From S012-113 sp965368405 (lineage in GTDB: Bacteria > Bacteroidota > Bacteroidia > Cytophagales > Cyclobacteriaceae), in contig CBDUMS010000021.1 in NCBI GenBank assembly GCA_965368405.1, forward strand, positions 1 through 41,848: a stretch of 41,848 nucleotides of DNA. The letters are read 5' to 3'. A program made the translations under genes and the position numbers. The notes beneath the pieces are model-generated. The model was not told where the DNA came from, did not search any database, and saw nothing but the letters and a program-made list of their open reading frames with translations. Shown piece by piece: positions 15,415 to 23,654 of the stretch (position 1 is the stretch's first letter; the number at the start of each line of letters is the position of its first letter).

Positions 15415-15428
15415 ATAAAAATTGGTTC

Positions 15429-16718
15429 ATGATCTACAGCCCTCCTGCGAAAGAACTTTATACTCAAAACCGAATAAAATTCAATTCTCTACTTAAGCCG
15501 GGGTCGATTGCTATTTTCAACTCTAACGATCAGATGCCCACAAATGCCGATGGAACAATGCCGTTCCGGCAGAATAACGATTTGCTGTACCTAACGGGTA
15601 TCGATCAGGAAGAAACCACATTGCTTCTTTTTCCCGATTATCATGATGAATCGAAACGAACCATCCTTTTTGTCAAGAAAACCAGTGAATTAATCGCCAT
15701 ATGGGAAGGCAAAAAGCTAACCAAAGAGGAGGCTGCCCAATTATCCGGTATCGACCATATCTTTTGGGTTTCAGAATTTGAGGAAGTATTTAAGTCTTTG
15801 GTTTTAGCAGCCGAACACATTTACCTGAATGCCAATGAGCACGCCAGAGCAGACGTACGTGTGGAAACCAGAGATGATCGCTTTAGGAAATGGTGCCACG
15901 AACAATTCCCGGATCATACTTTCGAACGATCGGCACCCTTAATGCATACTCTGCGCGCAGTTAAATCACAGGGAGAGATTGATATGATGCAAATAGCTTG
16001 CGACATCACCGAAAAGGGGTTTCGTCGGGTATTAGCGTTTTCCAAGCCGGGTATTATGGAGTATGAAATCCAGGCGGAATTTATTCATGAATTTCTCCGG
16101 AATAAATCACGAGGTTTTGCCTACCAACCAATTATTGCCAGTGGCATAAATGCATGTGTATTGCATTATATCGAAAACGACAACCAATGCAAAGATGGTG
16201 AAGTAATTTTGATGGATGTAGGTGCAGAATATGGCAACTATAATGCAGATATGACCCGCTGTATACCTGTAAATGGCAGATTCACAAAGCGACAAAAAGA
16301 TGTTTACCAAGCCGTTTTGCGCGTTAAAGAAGAGGCTCAAAAATTACTCGTTCCAGGAAGCTTAATCCCGGAATACCATAAAGAAGTTGGCAAGGTGATG
16401 GAGCAAGAATTATTAAAGCTTGGTCTGCTCGACAAAACAGATATCAAGAATCAAAAGCCTAATCAACCTGCATACAAAAAATACTTTATGCATGGTACAT
16501 CGCATCATTTGGGGCTCGACGTTCATGATGTTGGCGACGTGAATAGAAAAATAGAACCAGGAATGGTTTTTACTGTAGAACCTGGTATTTATATACCAAA
16601 AGAAAAGCTCGGTATTCGCTTAGAAGACAATATCGTTGTTCGAGAACAAGGGTTCGACAACTTAATGCGTAATATTCCCATAGAAGTAGAAGAAATAGAA
16701 GATTTAATGAATGGCTGA
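15429..16718 (+). CDS. pepP: Xaa-Pro aminopeptidase (aminopeptidase P, M24B)
   Basis: The 429-residue metallopeptidase releases N-terminal residues that precede proline. Residues 1-160 form the AMP_N domain (MPFRQNNDLLYLTGIDQEE). Residues 170-429 are the pita-bread catalytic domain, with the dinuclear metal ligands visible: two aspartates in LMDVGAEYGNYNADMTR, histidine in HGTSHHLGLDVHD, and glutamates in FTVEPGIYIP and IRLEDNIVV. There is no signal peptide, so it is cytosolic. It heads a plus-strand run: its stop overlaps the GNAT gene by 8 nt, and that gene overlaps the RidA-like gene by 4 nt. Confidence 0.95.
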   Translation: MIYSPPAKELYTQNRIKFNSLLKPGSIAIFNSNDQMPTNADGTMPFRQNNDLLYLTGIDQEETTLLLFPDYHDESKRTILFVKKTSELIAIWEGKKLTKEEAAQLSGIDHIFWVSEFEEVFKSLVLAAEHIYLNANEHARADVRVETRDDRFRKWCHEQFPDHTFERSAPLMHTLRAVKSQGEIDMMQIACDITEKGFRRVLAFSKPGIMEYEIQAEFIHEFLRNKSRGFAYQPIIASGINACVLHYIENDNQCKDGEVILMDVGAEYGNYNADMTRCIPVNGRFTKRQKDVYQAVLRVKEEAQKLLVPGSLIPEYHKEVGKVMEQELLKLGLLDKTDIKNQKPNQPAYKKYFMHGTSHHLGLDVHDVGDVNRKIEPGMVFTVEPGIYIPKEKLGIRLEDNIVVREQGFDNLMRNIPIEVEEIEDLMNG

Positions 16719-17148
16719 TGTAATTAAACTTACTTCTGATGAGCAGGAAGCTCTGCAGAAGTTATTGAAATCTGAGAAACTGTGCTACAACGATATCAAC
16801 GAATCGGGCGTACAACTCTACGGTGTTAAAATTAAGCACGTAACCGTGGGCTACTTCGGCTTCGAGGTGTTTGATAACAATGCACTTTTTAGATCCTTGT
16901 TAGTACAACCCGACGCTAGAAAACGAGGGTATGGTACTGCAATATGGCAAGCGAGCAAGGAAAAGCTGGCAGAACTCGGTGTAAATTCCGTATTTCTGCT
17001 TACCGATGCCGATACCCAGGACTTTTTTCTTAAGCTCGGTTTTGAAATATTTAAACGTGATGAAGTGCCTGTGAGCATTGCCAACACAACTGAATTTAAA
17101 GACTTCTGTCCCGATAGTAGTATATGCATGAAAACAACAATCCTATGA
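16711..17148 (+). CDS. GNAT N-acetyltransferase, ArsN2-like
   Basis: The 145-residue protein shows the acetyl-CoA site of the GNAT family: the strand FRSLLVQPDARKRGYGTAIW, with the Q/RxxGxG-type loop RKRGYG, then FLLTDADTQDFFLKLGF and the C-terminal ICMKTTIL. The closing pattern (TTEFKDFCPDSSICMK) resembles the ArsN2 branch often found in arsenic operons, but no arsenic genes are present here, so the substrate is left open. The ATG overlaps the end of pepP by 8 nt, and its stop overlaps the next gene in an ATGA, so translation is probably coupled. Confidence 0.85.
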   Translation: MADVIKLTSDEQEALQKLLKSEKLCYNDINESGVQLYGVKIKHVTVGYFGFEVFDNNALFRSLLVQPDARKRGYGTAIWQASKEKLAELGVNSVFLLTDADTQDFFLKLGFEIFKRDEVPVSIANTTEFKDFCPDSSICMKTTIL

Positions 17149-17570
17149 CGAATACAGATAATGTAAAAAACTCCGGGAAAGCACCCGAGCCGGTTGGGGC
17201 ATACCCCCATGCCCGTGTAGTAGGTGATTTACTCTATCTATCCGGTGTTGGTCCGCGTGCCAGAGGCACTAGCAAGATTCCGGGTGTTGATTTAGATGAC
17301 CGTGGCAATATTGTTTCTTATAATATCGCAACGCAATGTCATTCAGTTTTCGCTAATGTAAAAGCCATTTTAGAAGATGCTGGATCATCTTGGGAAAACC
17401 TGGTAGACATAACTGTATTCTTAACGAATATGAAGGACGATTTTGCAACCTATAATCGCATTTATGCTGAGTACTTTAAGAAAAATCAGCCTTGCCGAAC
17501 CACAATAGAAATTAGCGCGTTACCTACCCCAATTGCTATTGAATTGAAGTGCATTGCTACAATGAAATAA
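17145..17570 (+). CDS. RidA-family protein, 2-aminomuconate deaminase-like
   Basis: The 141-residue protein is in the YjgF/YER057c/UK114 (RidA) superfamily. Its sequence APEPVGAYPHARVVGDLLYL, followed by SGVGPRARGTSKIPGVDLDD and CRTTIEISALPTPIAIELKC, matches the 2-aminomuconate deaminase subgroup, which acts in 2-aminophenol/3-hydroxyanthranilate breakdown. The conserved arginine of the RidA pocket is in CRTTIE. I place the start at the ATG at 17145, which forms an ATGA overlap with the GNAT stop; the ATG at 17124 is an alternative. No other kynurenine or aminophenol genes are in the window, so the pathway role is inference, and general imine deaminase activity remains possible. Confidence 0.85.
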   Translation: MTNTDNVKNSGKAPEPVGAYPHARVVGDLLYLSGVGPRARGTSKIPGVDLDDRGNIVSYNIATQCHSVFANVKAILEDAGSSWENLVDITVFLTNMKDDFATYNRIYAEYFKKNQPCRTTIEISALPTPIAIELKCIATMK

Positions 17571-17598
17571 GAGCAGCAAAAAAGAAAAATATAATATT

Positions 17599-17991
17599 AT
17601 GGACATTACCATATCTACCCCGGCTTTACTATTTCCAGCAATCACGCTATTGCTGCTTGCCTATACCAACAGGTTTTTGGCAATAGCCACTCTCATCCGC
17701 AGTCTGCATAAGAACTATAAAGAACATCCCGACAATAAGATTATCAGTGCACAGCTATCAAACCTAAGGAGGCGTTTAACGATGATAAAGCTGATGCAAC
17801 TATTCGGGATTATCAGTCTATTTTTGTGTATTGCAAGTATGCTAACACTTTTTCTTGGAAATGAGCTCTATGGTAATTATGGCTTCGGCACAAGTTTATT
17901 GAGCATGCTCATTTCATTAGGATTTTGCCTTCAAGAGATAATAATTTCTACCAAAGCCTTAGAAATTGAATTATCTGATATGGAGTCCTAA
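17599..17991 (+). CDS. DUF2721 family membrane protein
   Basis: The 130-residue protein has three hydrophobic segments: residues about 10-32 (LLFPAITLLLLAYTNRFLA), 72-95 (MQLFGIISLFLCIASMLTLF) and 97-117 (a GTSLLSMLISLGFCLQ-type segment). They are separated by a basic loop with LSNLRRRLTMIK. This is the layout of the DUF2721 family of small inner-membrane proteins, whose function is unknown. It lies 28 nt after the RidA-like gene in an A-rich spacer and converges on the WD40-caspase gene with 12 nt between the stops. Confidence 0.8.
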   Translation: MDITISTPALLFPAITLLLLAYTNRFLAIATLIRSLHKNYKEHPDNKIISAQLSNLRRRLTMIKLMQLFGIISLFLCIASMLTLFLGNELYGNYGFGTSLLSMLISLGFCLQEIIISTKALEIELSDMES

Positions 17992-18003
17992 TTTCTGAAT
18001 TTC

Positions 18004-21000
18004 TTATTTAAAAATCACAATTGGGAAATCCTGCCCTTTAGAAAAAGTATATGGGTATTGTACCTGCCCTTTGAACTTCTGGGAATACTCCGGTACGAGA
18101 TTTTCGATATAGCTTTTTAGCTCGTAGATTGAAACGCTCCCGTCTTTGGGGGCACCATCGGCTTTGCCAGATAAGCCCTCCAGCAATACATAGGTAAAAA
18201 CACCATGTCCTATCTCTGCGTATTCGGTGGCGAATTGTTCGCTACCCGCGGCAGAGAGCACATGTATTCCTGCACTTCTGGATAGTTGTGCCATTGCTTT
18301 TTCTTCTCGTGCACCCCGCTGGGCCAATAGTTCTACCGACCCACCCGACTGACAGGCATCGATGAGGACCATCTGTTTTAATGCCTGAATTTTCATTAAC
18401 TTCTGTTGCAGTAATGTCGCTGAAATTCCATCTTTATTCAGCTTCTCGGAGCTATAAAGCCTGGTATTCTCGGTGGGTATAAAATAGAATTCGTCATCTA
18501 CCATACTGCCGTGCCCGGCATAATAGAGGTAAAACACGTCATTCGGCCCTATTTTTTGACTAAGAATATCCAAAACGCCCAAAATATTCGCCTTCGTAGC
18601 ATCCGTATTGAAAATTTTATGGACTTCCACACGATCATATAGTCCTGCACCTGCCGTTTTTATGATAGAAGAAAATGCCGATGCATCATCGAAAGCATAA
18701 TTCAGGTTCAATGCCGGATTTTTATACTCATTTATGCCGATAGCCAATACATAGCAAATAGAGCTTTCTTCTTTTGAGGTGTAGTTCACCAATACTTGAG
18801 AAGATTGAGATTCAATATACTGATCATTAGCGGCACGAATATTTATCGTATTAAGACCAGGTACCAGCTCAAGATTAAACTTCTGGAATACCGACTTCCC
18901 TTTAGGCAATTTCTCATAGAAGTCTTCCTCCTTGCGCTCAACCACCTTACCATTAAGGATAAGCGAGACAGATTTAAGTCCACCGCCCTCATTCGTAATT
19001 TTAGTAAGCACTTCTAGTTTTGCTATGGAGAACTCATCTGCTTGCTTCGGGGTCGTGATTTCAACTTTAGGCGGAGGGTACTCGCTCAACTGCTGTAATA
19101 GTCCCTGTCTCTTATCTGAGTCAATCCCAGATTCATAGGCCTTCTTAATCTCTTGTGGATTGTAATACTTATCAAAGAAACGGTTAAGGGCGTACGAGTC
19201 CAGGCCGCTAACAAAAAACACTTGCTTTTGTGCATCGCCAGTTCCATTAAAAAAGCCTTGGGTCGTTGTTACCAACCAATCTTTGCTACCAATACTAAAA
19301 TGAGTGATAATTTCCTGCGCTGTCTCAATATCCCAGACCTTGGTAATTCCATCTATTGTGCCGGAAACAATCCTTTTCTCATCGGGAGTAAATTGAACTG
19401 AAGTTATTGTGCTCTTATGCCCCACAAATCGTTTCAACGCTCTACCCGTTGCAACATCCCAAAGAATAATTTCACGGTCGGTGCCTCCGCTTATCATTTT
19501 TGAGCCTGCCTTGTTCAAGGCAACTGCATGCACAGGATCCCTATGTCCTAAATATTTACGCTCCTGCATGCCTGTACCCATATCCCATAATCGTAAAGAC
19601 ATATCCCACCCTGTGGAGATCAACTGGCGGCCGTTAGGTAAAAATTCGAAATCGGCGGTGGTGGCAGTGTGCCCAATTAATTCACGGAACTCGCGGCCTG
19701 TGTCTATTTCAAGGACTTTAATAACATCATGGGTGAATGAAACAACCAAATACAGGTCATTAGGAGTAAACTTAACCGTGTAGGCAATCTCAATAATTTT
19801 AGGGTCTTCTGATAAGGTAATATGCTTAATTAATTCTCCTGAGTTAGCATCCCAGACCTTTATTGTACCATCTGCGCTACTCGAAACAATTTTGGTCTGG
19901 TCATGACTAAAATCTACGCTATAAATAAATCCACGATGCCCTTCAAAGGTTTTAAGCTCCTTGCCCGTTGCGGTGTCCCAAAGTTTTATTGTTCTATCAG
20001 CACTACCAGTAAGCAATCGTCGGCCATCTACAGACACCTTAAAACAAATCACCCCTTTACTATGGCCAAAATATGATTGCACAACTTTACCCGTTGCCAA
20101 TTCCCACTTTCTGGCTTCGAAACCTACTTTAGCTCGATAGGCATATTTCCCATCAGGCGATAGCTGCACCTCGTTCTTTAATGCAATTAATCCCCAGGAA
20201 TAGCTGGTCCAATAGGAATTCGGGTCGAAATTCAAGCCATCATCTGCCGGGATACTCAAGTAGCCATAAAAAATAGATTCTTTTTGGCCGGTCTTCGCAT
20301 TCCAAATCGTTATCAGATTACTGTTGTCGCCGGTAGCTAGCCACCTACCATCCGGCGAAAAAGCTGCGTCATTAAACTGATCAGAACTACGCACAGGCAC
20401 ACCTCTTAGCATTCCTAATCCGTACTTAGCATCACGCTCTTGTTGATTCTTATTAAGCTTATAGGCTTGCCGCCCCGTCTTCAAATCAAAATAAACAGCC
20501 GAGTCTTCATCCACTACAATCAATCCTGATTTGTCCGGACTTAACAATAGGGCGTTAAGTCTTTCTGGAGAATCTTGTACCAAAATCTTTCTTGTATCGC
20601 CAGACATCGAACGAATAGCAAGCGGGCTACCACTACTACCCTTAATTATCTCGTTATTACTGAGAACCGCCGACCTGGTATCGCAGCCACCGCAACTCCC
20701 GAACTCTTCGCCAATTTCGTTGAGGAGCTTTCCTGTTTCAATGTCGTAGATTTTTACTGTTCGGTTATCCTCTCCTACCACAAGTTGTTTTTCGTTCTCC
20801 GAAAAAACAACATGAGATCCATATTGTCCGACCCTCGCCTTTTGGGTAAAGATTACGGAATCGGTTGCAAGGTTAAGAATACGCACCGTACGATTGGTAG
20901 TACCTATGGCCAAGAACTGGTCATCGCTAGAAAGGTCTATTGAAACCACATTCTCATCGGGATAAGTATACTGCTTCAAAATGGATGCAGAGTTTATATC

Positions 21001-21333
21001 CCAAATTATTACTTTCTGATCCCTCCCAGCAGATATCAATCTTGTGCCATCGGAGCTGTATAAGACTTGATTTACTTGAGATTGATGACCATTTAAAGTC
21101 TTGAGCTCCCTTCCCGTCCTAAATTCCCATATTTTAATGGTCTTATCTTCCGAGCCGGAGGCCAGATACTTGCCATCTGGGCTAAAACAAACGGTTTGTA
21201 CCGCGAGTGAGTGACCTCGCTGCACCACAGTTTCTAGCCTGCCCTGTGCTAACAGCGTGGCGCGTGCGATTAAGATTATAGCTATAATGTAGTAGATCCT
21301 CACAAGTAGTCGAATTCTTAATAAAGGTAACAC
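18004..21333 (-). CDS. WD40-repeat caspase-family (C14) protein, exported
   Basis: The 1109-residue protein begins with GTG at 21333 and a hydrophobic signal or anchor (IYYIIAIILIARATLLAQG). Residues about 35-690 are WD40 repeats (FSPDGKYLASGSEDKTIKIW and many like it), enough for two propellers. A linker with DWLVTTTQGFFNGTGD and an Ig-like segment (740-850) follow, then a C-terminal caspase/metacaspase domain from about 855. The catalytic dyad is His941 (YYAGHGS) and Cys994 (LIDACQSGG). Such bacterial orthocaspases cut after basic residues and are linked to regulated proteolysis or cell death, but the role here is unknown. The signal points to the periplasm or cell surface. It is a single gene with no nucleotide cyclase, gasdermin or toxin neighbour. 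Confidence 0.9.
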   Translation of the reverse strand: MLPLLRIRLLVRIYYIIAIILIARATLLAQGRLETVVQRGHSLAVQTVCFSPDGKYLASGSEDKTIKIWEFRTGRELKTLNGHQSQVNQVLYSSDGTRLISAGRDQKVIIWDINSASILKQYTYPDENVVSIDLSSDDQFLAIGTTNRTVRILNLATDSVIFTQKARVGQYGSHVVFSENEKQLVVGEDNRTVKIYDIETGKLLNEIGEEFGSCGGCDTRSAVLSNNEIIKGSSGSPLAIRSMSGDTRKILVQDSPERLNALLLSPDKSGLIVVDEDSAVYFDLKTGRQAYKLNKNQQERDAKYGLGMLRGVPVRSSDQFNDAAFSPDGRWLATGDNSNLITIWNAKTGQKESIFYGYLSIPADDGLNFDPNSYWTSYSWGLIALKNEVQLSPDGKYAYRAKVGFEARKWELATGKVVQSYFGHSKGVICFKVSVDGRRLLTGSADRTIKLWDTATGKELKTFEGHRGFIYSVDFSHDQTKIVSSSADGTIKVWDANSGELIKHITLSEDPKIIEIAYTVKFTPNDLYLVVSFTHDVIKVLEIDTGREFRELIGHTATTADFEFLPNGRQLISTGWDMSLRLWDMGTGMQERKYLGHRDPVHAVALNKAGSKMISGGTDREIILWDVATGRALKRFVGHKSTITSVQFTPDEKRIVSGTIDGITKVWDIETAQEIITHFSIGSKDWLVTTTQGFFNGTGDAQKQVFFVSGLDSYALNRFFDKYYNPQEIKKAYESGIDSDKRQGLLQQLSEYPPPKVEITTPKQADEFSIAKLEVLTKITNEGGGLKSVSLILNGKVVERKEEDFYEKLPKGKSVFQKFNLELVPGLNTINIRAANDQYIESQSSQVLVNYTSKEESSICYVLAIGINEYKNPALNLNYAFDDASAFSSIIKTAGAGLYDRVEVHKIFNTDATKANILGVLDILSQKIGPNDVFYLYYAGHGSMVDDEFYFIPTENTRLYSSEKLNKDGISATLLQQKLMKIQALKQMVLIDACQSGGSVELLAQRGAREEKAMAQLSRSAGIHVLSAAGSEQFATEYAEIGHGVFTYVLLEGLSGKADGAPKDGSVSIYELKSYIENLVPEYSQKFKGQVQYPYTFSKGQDFPIVIFK

Positions 21334-21368
21334 TCAAAAATCGAAATAAGTATTGAGTATTAGCCGAA

Positions 21369-22049
21369 TCAGACTTTGTTGATAATCCTTAGGGCTTCTC
21401 GCTGACTTAAGCCTGACAATTGGTGCTGCGCTACAAAATCTCGAACATAGTCAGGATCTAACTTAGAGTGCTCTCTTAGTATCCAACCAATTGCTTTTCG
21501 GATAAAGAATTCTTTAGAATTCTTTAATGGGATAATAAACTGCTCAAGGAGCTCAGTGTCGATATCATTTTTATATTTAAGTTGAAAGAGAAGACAAGTA
21601 CGTTGCAACCAGATATTACCCGAATTCATCCACTCGGTGGTTTTAGAAGGGATTTTTTCAGGGAAGTTCTTAAAATATACGCCAACCAAATTGCTTGCAA
21701 TAAAATCAACCGTATCCCACCAAGACTTCTCAACGATCATATACTGATATAAATCCAGAATTGACTCATCCTCGCTGCGGGCAGATTTGCCTAGCAAGTC
21801 CATCGCTGCGTATTGGTATTCGCGCTGCGGCTGATACCAGCACCAATTTACAATTGCGTGCTTGCCAGGCTCTGGAATAAGACCAAATTTTATCTTATGC
21901 TTTTGAACAAGTTCCTTTCTAATTGGTGCCTTAATACCATAATAATCAAATAAGCCTTTCACATAGGCCTTCATTTGTATGGCATTTGCCGAATTACGAT
22001 GTCGTTCAAAGTCTTGAGAGAGGGGTGCTATATATCTTGGTCCTGACAT
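21369..22049 (-). CDS. DNA alkylation repair protein (AlkD/AlkC-like HEAT fold)
   Basis: The 226-residue protein from ATG 22049 is all helical and matches the DNA alkylation repair family: FERHRNSANAIQMKAYVKGL, then YGIKAPIRKEL near the N-terminus, the central YQYAAMDLLGK and WWDTVDFIASNLVG, and the C-terminal FFIRKAIGWILREHSK. These fit the HEAT-like glycosylase AlkD, which removes N3- and N7-alkylpurines without base flipping. A 5' extension to a TTG at 22085 would run through the terminator hairpin of the upstream gene, so I reject it. The start codon directly abuts the T-tract of that terminator, and no promoter is evident between them. Confidence 0.85.
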   Translation of the reverse strand: MSGPRYIAPLSQDFERHRNSANAIQMKAYVKGLFDYYGIKAPIRKELVQKHKIKFGLIPEPGKHAIVNWCWYQPQREYQYAAMDLLGKSARSEDESILDLYQYMIVEKSWWDTVDFIASNLVGVYFKNFPEKIPSKTTEWMNSGNIWLQRTCLLFQLKYKNDIDTELLEQFIIPLKNSKEFFIRKAIGWILREHSKLDPDYVRDFVAQHQLSGLSQREALRIINKV

Positions 22050-22080
22050 AAAAAGAGAGGCAATACTAAAGTACTGCCTC
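22050..22080 (-). terminator. Rho-independent terminator of the nfnAB operon
   Basis: GAGGCAATAC (22057-22066) and GTACTGCCTC (22071-22080) form a 10-bp stem with one G-U pair and a TAAA loop. On the minus strand a TCTTTTTA tract follows. It lies 35 nt after the NfnB stop, and its T-tract runs into the AlkD-like start codon. Confidence 0.85.
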
Positions 22081-22114
22081 CTCAAATATATAAAACTTAC
22101 AACCGATAAAATCT

Positions 22115-23638
22115 TTAGGCTTTAGCCTTTGCTTTATCTTTTTTGCCATTACCGTTCATCGACCAGTCTTTAACATAATAGTCGGGGTCGGTAGGAACAC
22201 TGGGCTCCTCTTCTAACTCCCCTCTTAGGTATTTATCGATGGAGTAGGCCGCTTTTTTTGCCTGCCCCATAGCTAAAATAACGGTCGAGCCTCCTGTAAT
22301 AGCATCGCCACCAGCAAATACACCTTTTTTACTAGTCTGACAGGTTTCTTCATCAACCAAAATAACTCCCCATTTATTAATTCTCACTTCTTTATCCGTA
22401 GACGGAATAATAGGGTTTACGGAACAACCTAAAGACATTACAACGGTATCGCAGTCCTCAATAAAAAATTCTCCCGTAGGCTTTGGACTCCTTCTACCCG
22501 ATTCGTCAGGCTCAGAGAGTTCCATCTTCTCACATTTTATCTGTTTGATAAAATTATTCTCATCAACAATAAACTCCACTGGGTTACTCAGCCAATGCCA
22601 GTTTAAAAATTCCTGTTGTGCATGTTCTAATTCCTCTGATCTGGCTGGGGCCTCATTTTCTGAACGGCGGTAGTAGCAGGTAACTTCAGATCCCAGTCGT
22701 TTTGCAGTACGCAATACATCCATCGCCGTGTTACCAGCGCCGATTACACCTACCTTCTTTCCATGAAATAATGGCGTGGAATAATCTGGAAACTTATCCG
22801 CCTCCATAAGGTTAATGCGTGTGAGGTATTCATTGGCAGAATAAACACCATTAGCATTTACACCAGGGATATTCAACATATTGGGTAGTCCCGCTCCAGT
22901 ACCAATAAATACAGCATCGAAACCTTCTTCTTCCAATAAATCATCGAGCGATAGAATATTGCCGATTACCATATTGTAAATAAACTGTACTCCCAGGCTT
23001 TCTAAATAAGCGATATCTTCATCGATAATTTCTAAGGGCAACCTGAAACGAGGTATACCATAAACCATTACGCCTCCAGCGCGGTGAAAAGCTTCAAAAA
23101 CAATTACATCGTGCCCTTTAACACGAAGTTCATAGGCAGCAGAAAGTCCGGCAGGTCCTGATCCAATTATGGCTACTTTCTTACCTGTATCCGGCTGCAT
23201 TTTAGGTGGCTTCCGTGTACCATGCTCTCGCTCGTAATCCGCGGCATAACGCTCTAGTCCACCAATACCTACGGGCTGGTTTCTTCGACCAACGACACAG
23301 ACGGCCTGGCACTGTTTGTCTTGCGGACAAACTCTACCGCAAGCGGCAGGAAGGAAATTGGTCTCTCTTATTTTGCGGGCTGCGCCTGCTGGGTTTCCTT
23401 GCTCAATCAACTTTATAAATGCAGGAATATCGATCCCAACGGGACAAGCTTCTACACAATGTGGCTTTTTACACTGTAAGCAGCGCATAGCCTCGGCATA
23501 TGCCTGGTCTTCAGTATAGCCTAAAGGAACCTCATCGAAACATTGTACGCGCTCCCAGGCATCACGCAATGGCATTTCCATTGCAGGAAGGTTCATCCTT
23601 TCCTTATTACTTAACGGCATTTTTATTTGTTCGCTCAT
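22115..23638 (-). CDS. NfnB/GltD-type NADPH-binding FeS flavoprotein
   Basis: The 507-residue protein (ATG 23638; an ATG at 23662 overlapping the upstream gene is an alternative) matches the small glutamate synthase subunit family. N-terminal cysteines MRCLQCKKPHCVEACPVGI and AACGRVCPQDKQCQAVCVVG bind two [4Fe-4S] clusters, and IGSGPAGLSAAYEL binds FAD. VGVIGAGNTAMDVLRTAKRLG is the NADPH site and VFAGGDAITGGSTVILAMGQ the C-terminal FAD motif. Because it lies 16 nt after a ferredoxin-NAD reductase-like gene, it is best read as NfnB, the large subunit of the NADH-dependent ferredoxin:NADP oxidoreductase, and not as the glutamate synthase subunit; no gltB is present. It is named glutamate synthase in many annotations. 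Confidence 0.88.
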   Translation of the reverse strand: MSEQIKMPLSNKERMNLPAMEMPLRDAWERVQCFDEVPLGYTEDQAYAEAMRCLQCKKPHCVEACPVGIDIPAFIKLIEQGNPAGAARKIRETNFLPAACGRVCPQDKQCQAVCVVGRRNQPVGIGGLERYAADYEREHGTRKPPKMQPDTGKKVAIIGSGPAGLSAAYELRVKGHDVIVFEAFHRAGGVMVYGIPRFRLPLEIIDEDIAYLESLGVQFIYNMVIGNILSLDDLLEEEGFDAVFIGTGAGLPNMLNIPGVNANGVYSANEYLTRINLMEADKFPDYSTPLFHGKKVGVIGAGNTAMDVLRTAKRLGSEVTCYYRRSENEAPARSEELEHAQQEFLNWHWLSNPVEFIVDENNFIKQIKCEKMELSEPDESGRRSPKPTGEFFIEDCDTVVMSLGCSVNPIIPSTDKEVRINKWGVILVDEETCQTSKKGVFAGGDAITGGSTVILAMGQAKKAAYSIDKYLRGELEEEPSVPTDPDYYVKDWSMNGNGKKDKAKAKA

Positions 23639-23654
23639 AGCAATATTCTTATGA

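Noticed and set aside
15338..15430. N-terminal extension of the M16 peptidase
   Set aside because: It overlaps the pepP start and contains the -7 box for the M16 gene; family members begin at MKDI.
18004..21333. Caspase protein as an effector of a CBASS or gasdermin defence system
   Set aside because: No cyclase, gasdermin, TIR or other defence gene is adjacent, and the protein carries an export signal.
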